Shown piece by piece: positions 16,244-24,640 of a DNA stretch of 64,000 nucleotides. The notes under the pieces are model-generated. The model saw only the letters and a list, made by a program, of their open reading frames with translations, had not been told where the DNA came from and did no database searches. Source of the DNA: Bacteroidales bacterium UBA3297 (GTDB lineage: Bacteria; Bacteroidota; Bacteroidia; Bacteroidales; Paludibacteraceae); assembly GCA_002362105.1 (NCBI GenBank), contig DETD01000016.1, positions 81,709 through 145,708 on the forward strand, read 5' to 3'. A program made the position numbers and the translations under genes. Position 1 is the stretch's first letter; the number at the start of each line of letters is the position of its first letter.

Positions 16244-17581
16244 ATGGCAATGAATTGGAAACAACTGCTTTCTTCAAAGCGTTTTGGCCTGGAGCACTAT
16301 CACGATCCGAACAAACACGACCGTACGGAGTTCCAGCGCGACTACGACCGCCTTATTTTTTCGCCTACTTTCCGGCGTTTGCAGAACAAGACGCAGGTGT
16401 TCCCGCTACCTGGTAAGATATTTGTGCACAACAGGTTGACACACAGCCTTGAGGTGAGCTCGGTGGGGCGTTCGCTGGGCGAGATTGTAAGCCGTTACCT
16501 TGTTGAGAAGTATGGCGAATCTCAGGGACCGTTCATTGCCGAACTGGGGTCTATCGTCCCTGTCGGTTGCCTGGCGCACGATTTGGGCAATCCACCTTTC
16601 GGCCATTCTGGCGAAAAGGCTATTTCCAGCTATTTCAGCGAGGGGCCTGGCTTGCCGTTGAAGGAGAAGTGTGGACTCTCTGATGCCGAATGGCAAGACA
16701 TTGTTAACTTTGAGGGGAACGCCAATGCGCTCCGCCTGCTTACGCACCAGTTTCACGGGCACCGCCCGGGTGGATTTGTGCTGACCTATACTTCGCTGGC
16801 ATCTATCGTGAAATATCCTTACGAGTCTTCCTATATTAGCAAACTCGGCAAGGCCAAGTTCGGCTTTTTCCAAAGCGAGAAAGACGGCTATAGGCGTATT
16901 GCCTCTGAACTGGGCATTACCGAACTGGAGCCCGACCGCTATGCGCGGCATCCGCTGGTGTTCCTTGTTGAGGCGGCCGACGATATCTGTTACGAGATAA
17001 TGGATATGGAGGATGCGCACAAACTGAAAATCTTGTCTACCGAACAGACAGTGGAACTGATGCTCGGCTTTTTCGACGAGGAGAAAAAACAGCGTCGACG
17101 TGAACACATGGCCAGCATTCAAGATGTGAACGAGCAGATTGCCTATCTGCGTAGTAGCGTGGTCGGTGAATTGGTCAGGGAGTGTACACGTGTGTTCTGT
17201 GAGAACGAGGAGGCTATCCTTAACGGTACTTTCCAAGACAGCCTCATAAAGCACGTCAGTGAGCGGGTGTATAACGCATACCAGAATTGTGAGCGGATAT
17301 CTGTCGACAAAATCTACAGGTCGCAGGCTGTAGTCGATGTCGAAATTTCGGGTTATAATATTATTTATAAGCTTATCGACCAACTTGTTAACGCTGTTCT
17401 GGAACCAGGAAAAGCCTACTCTAAGCAGTTGCTTTTGCGCGTTCCGCAACAATACGAAACAAGCGCGGGACCTTATTACCAGCGCATTATGGCGGTGTTG
17501 GACTATGTGTCGAGCATGACCGACATTTATGCGCTCGAACTCTACCAGCAGATTACGGGCATCAGTTTGCCCCATCTTTAA
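16244..17581 (+). CDS. dgt: dGTPase (deoxynucleoside triphosphate triphosphohydrolase)
   Basis: A 445-residue HD-domain dNTP triphosphohydrolase that splits dGTP (and often other dNTPs) to the nucleoside and tripolyphosphate. Motifs: RRLQNKTQVFPL then NRLTHSLEVS (first metal His), LAHDLGNPPFGHSGEKA (HD pair and a following His), and HPLVFLVEAADDICYEIMD (distal Asp). It is cytoplasmic. ATG codons at 16244 and 16250 are both possible starts; the difference is two residues. It stands between two terminated units and is followed by the CstA-family gene 102 nt downstream. Confidence 0.93.
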   Translation: MAMNWKQLLSSKRFGLEHYHDPNKHDRTEFQRDYDRLIFSPTFRRLQNKTQVFPLPGKIFVHNRLTHSLEVSSVGRSLGEIVSRYLVEKYGESQGPFIAELGSIVPVGCLAHDLGNPPFGHSGEKAISSYFSEGPGLPLKEKCGLSDAEWQDIVNFEGNANALRLLTHQFHGHRPGGFVLTYTSLASIVKYPYESSYISKLGKAKFGFFQSEKDGYRRIASELGITELEPDRYARHPLVFLVEAADDICYEIMDMEDAHKLKILSTEQTVELMLGFFDEEKKQRRREHMASIQDVNEQIAYLRSSVVGELVRECTRVFCENEEAILNGTFQDSLIKHVSERVYNAYQNCERISVDKIYRSQAVVDVEISGYNIIYKLIDQLVNAVLEPGKAYSKQLLLRVPQQYETSAGPYYQRIMAVLDYVSSMTDIYALELYQQITGISLPHL

Positions 17582-17654
17582 CCGAAATGCCGGATATGGC
17601 CTTTAATTTCACATAAATAAGGTATACCGGGTGCCACTTTGTCGCTTTTTGATG

Positions 17655-17662
17655 TATTTTTG
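17655..17662 (+). promoter_or_regulatory. Probable -7 box of CstA-family gene
   Basis: TATTTTTG, 21 nt before the ATG at 17684. The closest TTTG upstream is 13 nt away, short of the 19-21 consensus. Confidence 0.4.
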
Positions 17663-17683
17663 TGGAAAATTTATAGACAAGAG

Positions 17684-19174
17684 ATGATAACTTTTATTAC
17701 GGCATTTGTCCTCTTAGTACTGGGCTATGTCATTTACGGAGCTTTTGTTGAAAAGGTGTTTGGCGCAGATGCTACGCGCGAGACTCCTGCCTACAGTAAG
17801 CAAGATGGTGTCGATTTTGTTCCAATGCCGTCTTGGAAAGTGTTTCTAATCCAGTTTTTGAATATCGCAGGTACTGGACCTATCTTTGGCGCAATTATGG
17901 GCGTCTTGTTCGGTCCTGCGGCTTATCTTTGGATTGTTTTCGGCTGCATTTTTGGTGGTGCCACACACGACTACCTTGCCGGCATGATTAGTCTTAGCAA
18001 GGGCGGTGCCAGCCTGCCGGAAGTGGTGGGCGACGAGTTGGGCAGCACTGGTCGACAAACGATGCGCTTTCTGTCGCTCTTGTTGATGATTATGGTGGGT
18101 GCCGTTTTCGTTACTACGCCTGCGGGCTTGTTAGACGGACTGCTGCCTTTGCAGGTGCAGGGCTTCTCGGCGTGGCCTATTATAATTTTCTGCTATTACA
18201 TCTTGGCAACCCTTCTGCCTGTCGATGCGCTCATTGGCCGTATTTACCCTATTTTTGGTGTGGCGCTCATCTTTATGGCGCTTGGCGTGTTGTTTGGTGT
18301 GTTGACCCAGCCAGGCAACCTGCCTGAAATCGACGAGGCCTTCACCAGCCACCATCCGGCTAACCTGCCTATCTTCCCAATGCTGTTCATCACTATTGCC
18401 TGCGGTGCTGTTAGTGGTTTCCACGCCACCCAGAGCCCGATGATGGCGCGTTGCCTGAAGAACGAGAAACTGGGACGACCTGTGTTCTACGGGGCTATGA
18501 TTACGGAAGGCCTGGTTGCCCTTATTTGGGCGGCTGCGGCTATGAAGTTTGCCGACATGCTCAATACCGAGGGCGCAACTCCTTACGAAAAACTGGCCGC
18601 CTTCCTGAAGGCGAACAATGGTAATGTGGCCGCTGTGGTCAATGCTATCTGTAACGACTGGCTGGGCACTATCGGCGCTCTGCTGGCTGTGTTGGGTGTT
18701 GTGGCGGCTCCTATCACATCGGGCGACACTGCTTTCCGTGCGGCCCGCCTTATCGCCTCCGACTTCCTGAAGTTCCCTCAACTTACCATTAAGAACCGCC
18801 TCCTGATTGCTATTCCGCTCTTTGTGGCTTCTGCGGTAATCATGAACTTGAATTTCGATGTCCTCTGGCGCTATTTCGCTTGGTTGAACCAGAGCCTTTC
18901 CATCTTTACGTTCTGGGCAATTACAGTTTGGCTCTACAAGAACGGGAAGCCTTACTACATTACGCTTGTCCCTGCCCTTTGGATGACGCTGGTTTGCTCT
19001 ACTTATATCATGATTTCTCCAAAAGAGGGCGTCGCTGTCCTGATGCAGGGAGTGGAGTGGTGGCCTACCGCTTCGTATGCGTTCGGTTTGACCGTTACTT
19101 TAATCTGCCTCTACACTTTTGTTAGCTATATGCGTACCGTAGCTTCTAATAAAGGTTTTAAATCTTTAGACTAA
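17684..19174 (+). CDS. CstA-family carbon starvation / peptide-pyruvate transporter
   Basis: A 496-residue polytopic inner-membrane protein of the CstA family, with about a dozen hydrophobic segments. Family signatures are IAGTGPIFGAIMG, FGGATHDYLAGMISL, and GFHATQSPMMARC with the following KNEKLGR. E. coli relatives (CstA, BtsT) import peptides or pyruvate and are about 700 residues; this shorter form lacks the C-terminal extension, as is usual in anaerobic Bacteroidetes. A TTG 45 nt upstream is in frame, but the ATG at 17684 starts the first membrane helix (MITFITAFVLLVLGY). Monocistronic, closed by the terminator at 19204-19240. Substrate not determinable from sequence. Confidence 0.9.
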   Translation: MITFITAFVLLVLGYVIYGAFVEKVFGADATRETPAYSKQDGVDFVPMPSWKVFLIQFLNIAGTGPIFGAIMGVLFGPAAYLWIVFGCIFGGATHDYLAGMISLSKGGASLPEVVGDELGSTGRQTMRFLSLLLMIMVGAVFVTTPAGLLDGLLPLQVQGFSAWPIIIFCYYILATLLPVDALIGRIYPIFGVALIFMALGVLFGVLTQPGNLPEIDEAFTSHHPANLPIFPMLFITIACGAVSGFHATQSPMMARCLKNEKLGRPVFYGAMITEGLVALIWAAAAMKFADMLNTEGATPYEKLAAFLKANNGNVAAVVNAICNDWLGTIGALLAVLGVVAAPITSGDTAFRAARLIASDFLKFPQLTIKNRLLIAIPLFVASAVIMNLNFDVLWRYFAWLNQSLSIFTFWAITVWLYKNGKPYYITLVPALWMTLVCSTYIMISPKEGVAVLMQGVEWWPTASYAFGLTVTLICLYTFVSYMRTVASNKGFKSLD

Positions 19175-19203
19175 GATGTAAGAAAACAGCTGTTTTCCCG
19201 TTT

Positions 19204-19240
19204 AAGCCATAGAAAGCATTTTGTTTTCTATGGCTTTTTT
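19204..19240 (+). terminator. Rho-independent terminator
   Basis: AAGCCATAGAAA pairs perfectly with TTTCTATGGCTT around a short T-rich loop, followed by T residues; 29 nt after the CstA-family stop. Confidence 0.88.
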
Positions 19241-19305
19241 CTTGTTTATATATCAATTAGTTGTGAAAACACATTCTTTGTGACGCTTTTGTGGAAGAAT
19301 TGTGT

Positions 19306-19313
19306 TATTTTTG
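19306..19313 (+). promoter_or_regulatory. -7 box of lipoprotein gene
   Basis: TATTTTTG, 17 nt before the ATG at 19331, implying a very short leader. A TTTG lies 14 nt upstream, not at the ideal spacing. Confidence 0.5.
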
Positions 19314-19330
19314 CATAAATTATCTAATAT

Positions 19331-20602
19331 ATGAAGTTTAAATACCTTTTGGTGCCTGCTTTGTTCGGATTGGCTTTGGGAAGCTGTCATAAAGATGACG
19401 ACAGCAGCGAGTATTCCGACACCGATCCGCGTATCCGTTCCGTCTATATCGAGGGCGTGAATGTCCCTTTCATAGTTAACGACTGCGAACACGTTATTTA
19501 TAACTACGATTCGCTGACTTATGGAACCGATGTGTCGCACATGATGATCTTCTTCTCTGATTATGATGTGAAAGACAATGGGCTGACTTATTTTGTTGAT
19601 GAAGGTGACGGCTGGAAGTACTATACGAACAGAAATGCCGACTCTGTTTATCTCGATCTCAGTAATCTTAAGGTCGCTACCATCTCGCTCGACCAAAAGA
19701 ATACGACACATTACCGCTTCGATATCCGTGTACATAAGTACGATATTAACTCTTTCGACTGGGCTAAGCTTTCTACCCTTTCTTTCAAGGGTGAGGTCGA
19801 TTCATACAAGGTGGTCGAAATCAGTGGTAAATACTATTATTTCTACACGAATAAGAGTGGCGACAGTTATGCGCTGTCATCTGCCGATGGTAAGAAGTGG
19901 GCTTCGAAAAAGTTGGCGAAAAACAGTTATGACTGGGCTTCGCTGACTGTCTTTAATGACAAGGCTGTGGCTTTTGTTGACGGTAAAATCGCTACAATTG
20001 ATGTTGCCAACGCCTATGCGGTCTCGTTGAACGACAACGAGGCAGGCTTGAAGGCTTTGCTCTTCTCGCTGGGCGATAAGTGTTGGGCGCTTGGTGCCGA
20101 CGGTCTCTATGCGGCCGAAAACGGTACTGACTTCCAGAAATCGATCGATATGCCTGCCGGATTCCCTACCGACGATATAACGACGCTGGTTACTCTTACC
20201 GGTGCCCGTACGCGTATTGGCTATATCTATGGCTCTGCCGATGGCGAGGCTTCTATCTGGGCTCTCGACAAGGGTGGAAATCTGATTAAGACGGCCTCTT
20301 CTTCGATTACCGGTCTGCCTGTCCTCTCGAAGACGGCTATGGTGCACGTCGATAACGAGATTGGCCTGGTGGGTGGCGTCAATACCAGCAACAAGTACGT
20401 CAATACCTTCTATTCGTCTAGCGATGCCGGTATCACTTGGAGTGAAAACTGGCATAAGGAACTGCCTAGCAGTATTGGCCGCACGGCTAATCTGGGCGCG
20501 TTTGTCACCGAAGAGGGTAAACTGCTCTTTGTGTCGGGCGAAACTGCCAAGGGCATCTCCTCTGCTGTTTGGACGGGTACTCTGAAGGGCTCGTCTAAAT
20601 AA
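19331..20602 (+). CDS. DUF6242-like exported lipoprotein
   Basis: A 423-residue lipoprotein. The signal peptide ends in the lipobox LALGSC, with Cys19 as the lipidated residue, followed by an acidic KDDDSS stretch that in Bacteroidetes often directs lipoproteins to the cell surface. After an N-terminal Ig-like region (about residues 30-135) come repeating beta blocks with SSDAGITWSENW, SSADGKKWAS and similar Asp-box-like motifs, suggesting a beta-propeller. The layout fits DUF6242 proteins, of unknown function. It is monocistronic, between a -7 box and the bidirectional terminator at 20627-20664. Confidence 0.72.
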   Translation: MKFKYLLVPALFGLALGSCHKDDDSSEYSDTDPRIRSVYIEGVNVPFIVNDCEHVIYNYDSLTYGTDVSHMMIFFSDYDVKDNGLTYFVDEGDGWKYYTNRNADSVYLDLSNLKVATISLDQKNTTHYRFDIRVHKYDINSFDWAKLSTLSFKGEVDSYKVVEISGKYYYFYTNKSGDSYALSSADGKKWASKKLAKNSYDWASLTVFNDKAVAFVDGKIATIDVANAYAVSLNDNEAGLKALLFSLGDKCWALGADGLYAAENGTDFQKSIDMPAGFPTDDITTLVTLTGARTRIGYIYGSADGEASIWALDKGGNLIKTASSSITGLPVLSKTAMVHVDNEIGLVGGVNTSNKYVNTFYSSSDAGITWSENWHKELPSSIGRTANLGAFVTEEGKLLFVSGETAKGISSAVWTGTLKGSSK

Positions 20603-20626
20603 TCGGAAGGAAATACTGAAAAAATA

Positions 20627-20664
20627 GAAAGCGGCAACTGGTTTAACCGGTTGCCGCTTTTGTT
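20627..20664. terminator. Bidirectional terminator
   Basis: GCGGCAAC pairs with GTTGCCGC with further inner pairs, flanked by an A-rich 5' side and TTTTG on the 3' side. It lies between the convergent lipoprotein gene and the small gene at 20711-21001. Confidence 0.82.
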
Positions 20665-20710
20665 TGTAGAACAAGTCTACTTCAAACGTCAGTTTAGGTA
20701 CTTTAAAAAC

Positions 20711-21001
20711 TTACAAAGTGAATTCGAAGGTCTCGTTATCGTTAACCTGAGCTATGTATGAGCCGTGTTGCCAGTCGCTGAAATCGAGTGCCTGTACGTT
20801 TTCGTTGTAGAAAATAACGTGGCCTTTTTTGTCAGAGATGACTAGCTTTGAACTTTTACATAAACTCAAAAGGTTGTCCTTAATTGAGAAATTTTCGACT
20901 GGTGTAACTACATCAGAGGTGCTAACTTCGCTCACTTCGTTGTTGGCTGTGCTTGTTAAGAATATTAGCATAGAGCCAACAATCAAACTTAGCTTCTTCA
21001 T
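20711..21001 (-). CDS. Small secreted protein with sorting-domain-like fold
   Basis: A 96-residue exported protein. MKKLSLIVGSMLIFLTSTAN is a signal peptide. The remainder (KLVISDKKGHVIFYNENVQ, then DFSDWQHGSYIAQV) has the strand-Gly-strand, then Gly-x-Tyr-x-x-x-Val pattern seen in type IX secretion C-terminal domains and in the small DUF3244-type proteins of Bacteroidales. No enzymatic motif. It has its own -7 box and shares the terminator at 20627-20664. Function unknown; the similarity to sorting domains is only of pattern. Confidence 0.65.
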   Translation of the reverse strand: MKKLSLIVGSMLIFLTSTANNEVSEVSTSDVVTPVENFSIKDNLLSLCKSSKLVISDKKGHVIFYNENVQALDFSDWQHGSYIAQVNDNETFEFTL

Positions 21002-21047
21002 GACTACAATAATAAAATGATTTGTGTGTTCTTTTTTTATAACATTA

Positions 21048-21055
21048 CAAAATTA
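21048..21055 (-). promoter_or_regulatory. -7 box of the small secreted protein gene
   Basis: TAATTTTG on the minus strand, giving a leader of about 40 nt before the ATG at 21001. No good -33 box at the expected distance. Confidence 0.45.
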
Positions 21056-21164
21056 ACAATTCATTTTTTATTTTATATGGATTTTTTATACAAAAAATGA
21101 AATAAAAATACTAATTATCCAGGTTGTAACTTGCTGATAGAGTTTTTATTGATTTAGGTCAAGA

Positions 21165-21197
21165 AAAAAGGTATGCATACAATTATGCATACCTTTT
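21165..21197 (-). terminator. Terminator of the lpxK-pnp operon
   Basis: On the minus strand AAAAGGTATGCATA pairs with TATGCATACCTTTT around a 4-nt loop and runs into T residues, 28 nt beyond the pnp stop. Likely end of the long minus-strand transcript from 27.9 kb. Confidence 0.85.
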
Positions 21198-21224
21198 GTA
21201 TATTTATTTTATCTAGTTCCCTTT

Positions 21225-22037
21225 TTAGAGTGCCTTTGCCAATTCGCGGAAGAGGGTAGAAAGGTTTTTCTGTGCCTTTAGCGAATTGCGCTGCACGTCT
21301 TCGTGGTTGTTTTCTACTACTCCTGCTTCTGCCAATACGTTCGATACGACCGATACGCCGAAGCATTTAATGCCGCACCAGTGGGCTACTATTATTTCGG
21401 GAACCGTACTCATACCACAGGTGTCTCCGCCAATTAGTCGGAAGTATTTGTATTCTGCCACGGTCTCGAATGTAGGACCCTGTGTGCCTACATACACACC
21501 TTTCCGGTAAGGAATGTCTAGCTGCTTTGCTATTTCTTCTGCCTTCGCTACCAGGTCTTTGTTATAGGCGTTGCACATGTCTGGGAAACGTACGCCAAGC
21601 TCGTCGCAGTTCGGTCCGTGCAGTGGGTGTTCTGGAAAGAGGTTGATATGGTCGGTAATGATCATGATGTCGCCCGCATTGAAGTTCGGGTTCAGACCTC
21701 CTGCTGCATTTGACACGAACAGGTATTTTATGCCGAACATCTTCATCACCTTTTCTGGGAAGGTGATGTCTTCCATGCTGTAGCCTTCGTAGTAGTGGAG
21801 GCGGCCCTGCATGGCCATCACGTTTTTGCCTGCCAGTGTTCCGAACACTAGTTGACCTTTGTGTCCAGCTACGGTGCTGGTCTTGAAGTTTGGTATCTCG
21901 TTATATGGAATGACGTCTTTTACCTCAATTTCCTCTGCCAGCTTGCCGAGTCCGGTGCCCAGTATAATGGCGATTTCAGGACGCTCTTTGGTCCTATTCT
22001 TCAGAAATTCGCAGGTACTGTTTATTTTTGTTAACAT
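21225..22037 (-). CDS. Purine nucleoside phosphorylase
   Basis: A 270-residue purine nucleoside phosphorylase of the trimeric PNP/MTAP type, splitting inosine or guanosine with phosphate in purine salvage. Motifs: ILGTGLGKLAEEI (phosphate site), MQGRLHYYEGYSM, VSNAAGGLNPNF, GPNCDELGVRFPDM, and STVPEIIVAHWCG followed by VSVVSN with the base-contacting Asn. It is cytoplasmic. Its first 44 nt overlap the 3' end of lpxK in another frame, so the two are probably translationally coupled. There is no obvious metabolic link between salvage and lipid A. Confidence 0.93.
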   Translation of the reverse strand: MLTKINSTCEFLKNRTKERPEIAIILGTGLGKLAEEIEVKDVIPYNEIPNFKTSTVAGHKGQLVFGTLAGKNVMAMQGRLHYYEGYSMEDITFPEKVMKMFGIKYLFVSNAAGGLNPNFNAGDIMIITDHINLFPEHPLHGPNCDELGVRFPDMCNAYNKDLVAKAEEIAKQLDIPYRKGVYVGTQGPTFETVAEYKYFRLIGGDTCGMSTVPEIIVAHWCGIKCFGVSVVSNVLAEAGVVENNHEDVQRNSLKAQKNLSTLFRELAKAL

Positions 22038-23100
22038 ACTCTCTGATTTGTTTTATGAATAAATCGTCGTTATTTACCAATTTAATCTCTAACGGAATAT
22101 AGTAAATCTTCTGTTTCAACACTTCTGGCAGATTTTCGTCGCACTTCATGCGCATGGCGTCCTTTTCGGTGGTCAGCACTATGGTGTCTTTGGTCTCTAG
22201 TGTCGCCAGTTCGTCTATCATCTTCTGGTAGTTCCGTTTCTTGAAGTTGTGGTGGTCGGCGTAGCGCAGTGGCTTGGTTTCCTTGCAAAGGCTGCCGGCG
22301 TATTCTTCAAATAACTCTGGTTTGGCAATTCCGCTTACGCAGAGGGCACCATAAGTTGCCAGATCTTCGTTTGTCAGCGCTTTCGCCTGCCCGGCAAACA
22401 GCGGGGTTACCTGCTGGTAGTCGATGGTGGTGAAGTAGAGCGTTTGGTAAGGGTAGAGGTTCAACTCTTTCCCAATTATGCGGAGGTCGATGGGCTTCAC
22501 GTCGGCCGGACACTTGGTTACGACTACGATGTTCGCCCTGTCTTTCGCGCTTAGTGGTTCTCTCAAACGGCCTATCGGGAAGATGTGGTCGTCGGTAATC
22601 AGGTTATTATAGTCGACCAGCAGAATGGTGATGTCGGGTTTGACATAACGGTGCTGGAAGGCATCGTCGAGCACAAATACGTCGGGACGCGGATAAATGT
22701 CTTGCAGCATCCGCTCTATTCCACGGGTACGCTTGGCATCGACTCCGACCGAAACATCCGGAAATTTCTGCTTCATCTGGTAGGGCTCGTCGCCTATCTC
22801 GCTCACTGTGCTTTCTGTGGTGGCTAACCGGTATCCTCGTGTCTTGCGCTTGTAGCCCCTGCTCAGTATGGCAACATTGTTGTCTTCTTTCAACATACGG
22901 ACAATATGCTCGGTGAATGGGGTCTTTCCCGTTCCTCCCATACTGATGTTTCCGATAGAGATGACGGTCAGGTGCTCGAACTTTTGTTGGCTCAGTACGC
23001 CTATCTCAAACAACCAGTTGCGGATAGATGTCCCCAACCAGTAGAGCATTGCGAATGGCGCAAGCAACAGTTTTATGGGTAGCGGTTTGTCGTTTGTCAT
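21994..23100 (-). CDS. lpxK: Tetraacyldisaccharide 4'-kinase
   Basis: A 368-residue LpxK, the inner-membrane-associated kinase that phosphorylates the 4' position of the lipid A disaccharide. The N-terminal hydrophobic helix (IKLLLAPFAMLYWLGTSI) is the membrane anchor, GNISMGGTGKTPF the P-loop, and VFVLDDAFQHRYVK the Walker B-like DDxFQHR signature of the family. The start at 23100 fits the usual N-terminus. It lies 73 nt after the receiver protein gene and overlaps pnp by 44 nt at its 3' end. Confidence 0.95.
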   Translation of the reverse strand: MTNDKPLPIKLLLAPFAMLYWLGTSIRNWLFEIGVLSQQKFEHLTVISIGNISMGGTGKTPFTEHIVRMLKEDNNVAILSRGYKRKTRGYRLATTESTVSEIGDEPYQMKQKFPDVSVGVDAKRTRGIERMLQDIYPRPDVFVLDDAFQHRYVKPDITILLVDYNNLITDDHIFPIGRLREPLSAKDRANIVVVTKCPADVKPIDLRIIGKELNLYPYQTLYFTTIDYQQVTPLFAGQAKALTNEDLATYGALCVSGIAKPELFEEYAGSLCKETKPLRYADHHNFKKRNYQKMIDELATLETKDTIVLTTEKDAMRMKCDENLPEVLKQKIYYIPLEIKLVNNDDLFIKQIREYVNKNKQYLRISEE

Positions 23101-23173
23101 ATTGCACTAGTCGTTTTTTCTTTTAAAAATAGGTCTTATTTGGTTGTTCTGCAAGAATTTTCCCTCTTTATCG

Positions 23174-24631
23174 CTAAAAATTGAGTTTGTTGTACCGTTT
23201 GGCGTATAGTGGGTAGATGTCTTTGCTGTCTTTTATGTTGGCTACAATGTTGTAGATTTCCAGCCGTTCGCCCTCTGTCAGTGGTGTCCGGGGTATTATC
23301 AGGCATTTCCCGCAATGCCAGTTTCCTCGGCCGTCGCGCTCCACACAGACCATTTGGTGCTCGTAGACTTCAGAACTGATGCCGTCGGCGGTTACTACTG
23401 GTGTGCTGGTCTCTACCTCGTCGCGTGGAATGATGTCGTAGTAGCCTTTGTCGCCTATGCGGATGTCCTCAAGCGAACGGTTGTTCTTGAAGCGCTCAGA
23501 CTTGTTACGGTCAGGTTTGCCGTTGTTGCCCTTCCCCTTCTCGGCCGGACTCTTTCCTTTCTCTTTGTTCCCTCCCGCTTTGGTCGACTGGCACCAGCGC
23601 CGGTTCTTTTCACGGTCGGGGTGTTTCTGTATATATTTGCCGTACCATACGATTACATCGCACAATTCGAGGGCGAAACTGTACAATTGGCGGTCACCTC
23701 CAATGGTGTCGAGGTAGTCGACCACGTTCTTCGATTCGTCCGGATTTTCATCTGCCGTGTGTACGCAGGCGTTGGCTGTGTTCAGTATCTGCTGCAGGTT
23801 TTCGCTGACGATTTGTGGAAACAGGTGGTCGCCTTGCTCGTATGAACCGTATCTGACACCCAGGTGCTTCGTGTTCTCGCCAGACAGGTAGCGGAGCGAC
23901 TCTTGTATGTTTATTTTCCCGTTTAGTGCGCATTCATCGGGTAAAAGCCCGGTCTGGTTGCAGGCTCTGAACAGGTATTCTATCACCTGCCTCAACTGGG
24001 TAAAACTCGATAAATTGGCGTTATCGGTGGTCGTTTCCGGAAAATGGAGGGCAATGAGCACGGGCATCAGTATGTTCTCGATCTCCTTGTCCAGTTTGTT
24101 GTTCTTTTCCGCTATGGTGCGGAACACGTCTGAATACAGTGTGCGTATTTTGGTTTGGTAGCTGCTGTCGTCAGACTGGCGGATGTTCAAGAACAGTTTG
24201 TCGAGGTCGGTGGTGCCGTCCTCGTAACGTTTGTCTTTGAAGTAGAGCAGCGGGCCCCAGTCTTCGTTGTGCTTCTTTCTGTCGTCGTTGTTCACCATTT
24301 GCAGCACCAGGTCGAACTCGTCCATAGTGCCGGCGCTTAAAACATACCAGGGTATTTCGGCGTGCTTCTCTCCGAATAGTTTCGAGAGGCGTGGCAGCAC
24401 ATAGGCCAGAAAGGTCTTGTCTTCGACACTGTCGGCGCTAAACTCGCAGTTCGCGTCCAGAATAATGGCGGAAAACTCGTTGAAATGGTCTTTTAACTCT
24501 GTTTCTGCCGCTTCCCAGTTGGGAAAACAGGGAAGGTCGATATTGTATTGCTCTGCCCTTTGTTGCGTTCCTTCAACTACCGACGGGTCGTTGTCGACCC
24601 AGAGCACTTTCATTATTTCGTTGTTTGCCAT
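23174..24631 (-). CDS. Receiver-like response regulator with unknown output
   Basis: A 485-residue partner of the histidine kinase encoded 9 nt upstream. The N-terminal 160 residues look like a receiver: VLWVDNDPS supplies acidic residues (Asp13, Asp15), IILDAN the phosphoacceptor Asp59, YVLSAGT the switch Ser/Thr, and LLYFKDK the conserved Lys. The middle (about 170-340) is alpha-helical. It is followed by a Lys/Gly-rich disordered linker (KAGGNKEKGKSPAEKGKG) and a C-terminal beta-rich piece with an HCGKC motif. No DNA-binding domain is recognised, so it is not a standard transcription regulator; a protein-interaction or RNA-binding output is possible. Confidence 0.65.
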   Translation of the reverse strand: MANNEIMKVLWVDNDPSVVEGTQQRAEQYNIDLPCFPNWEAAETELKDHFNEFSAIILDANCEFSADSVEDKTFLAYVLPRLSKLFGEKHAEIPWYVLSAGTMDEFDLVLQMVNNDDRKKHNEDWGPLLYFKDKRYEDGTTDLDKLFLNIRQSDDSSYQTKIRTLYSDVFRTIAEKNNKLDKEIENILMPVLIALHFPETTTDNANLSSFTQLRQVIEYLFRACNQTGLLPDECALNGKINIQESLRYLSGENTKHLGVRYGSYEQGDHLFPQIVSENLQQILNTANACVHTADENPDESKNVVDYLDTIGGDRQLYSFALELCDVIVWYGKYIQKHPDREKNRRWCQSTKAGGNKEKGKSPAEKGKGNNGKPDRNKSERFKNNRSLEDIRIGDKGYYDIIPRDEVETSTPVVTADGISSEVYEHQMVCVERDGRGNWHCGKCLIIPRTPLTEGERLEIYNIVANIKDSKDIYPLYAKRYNKLNF

Positions 24632-24640
24632 AAGCGTATG

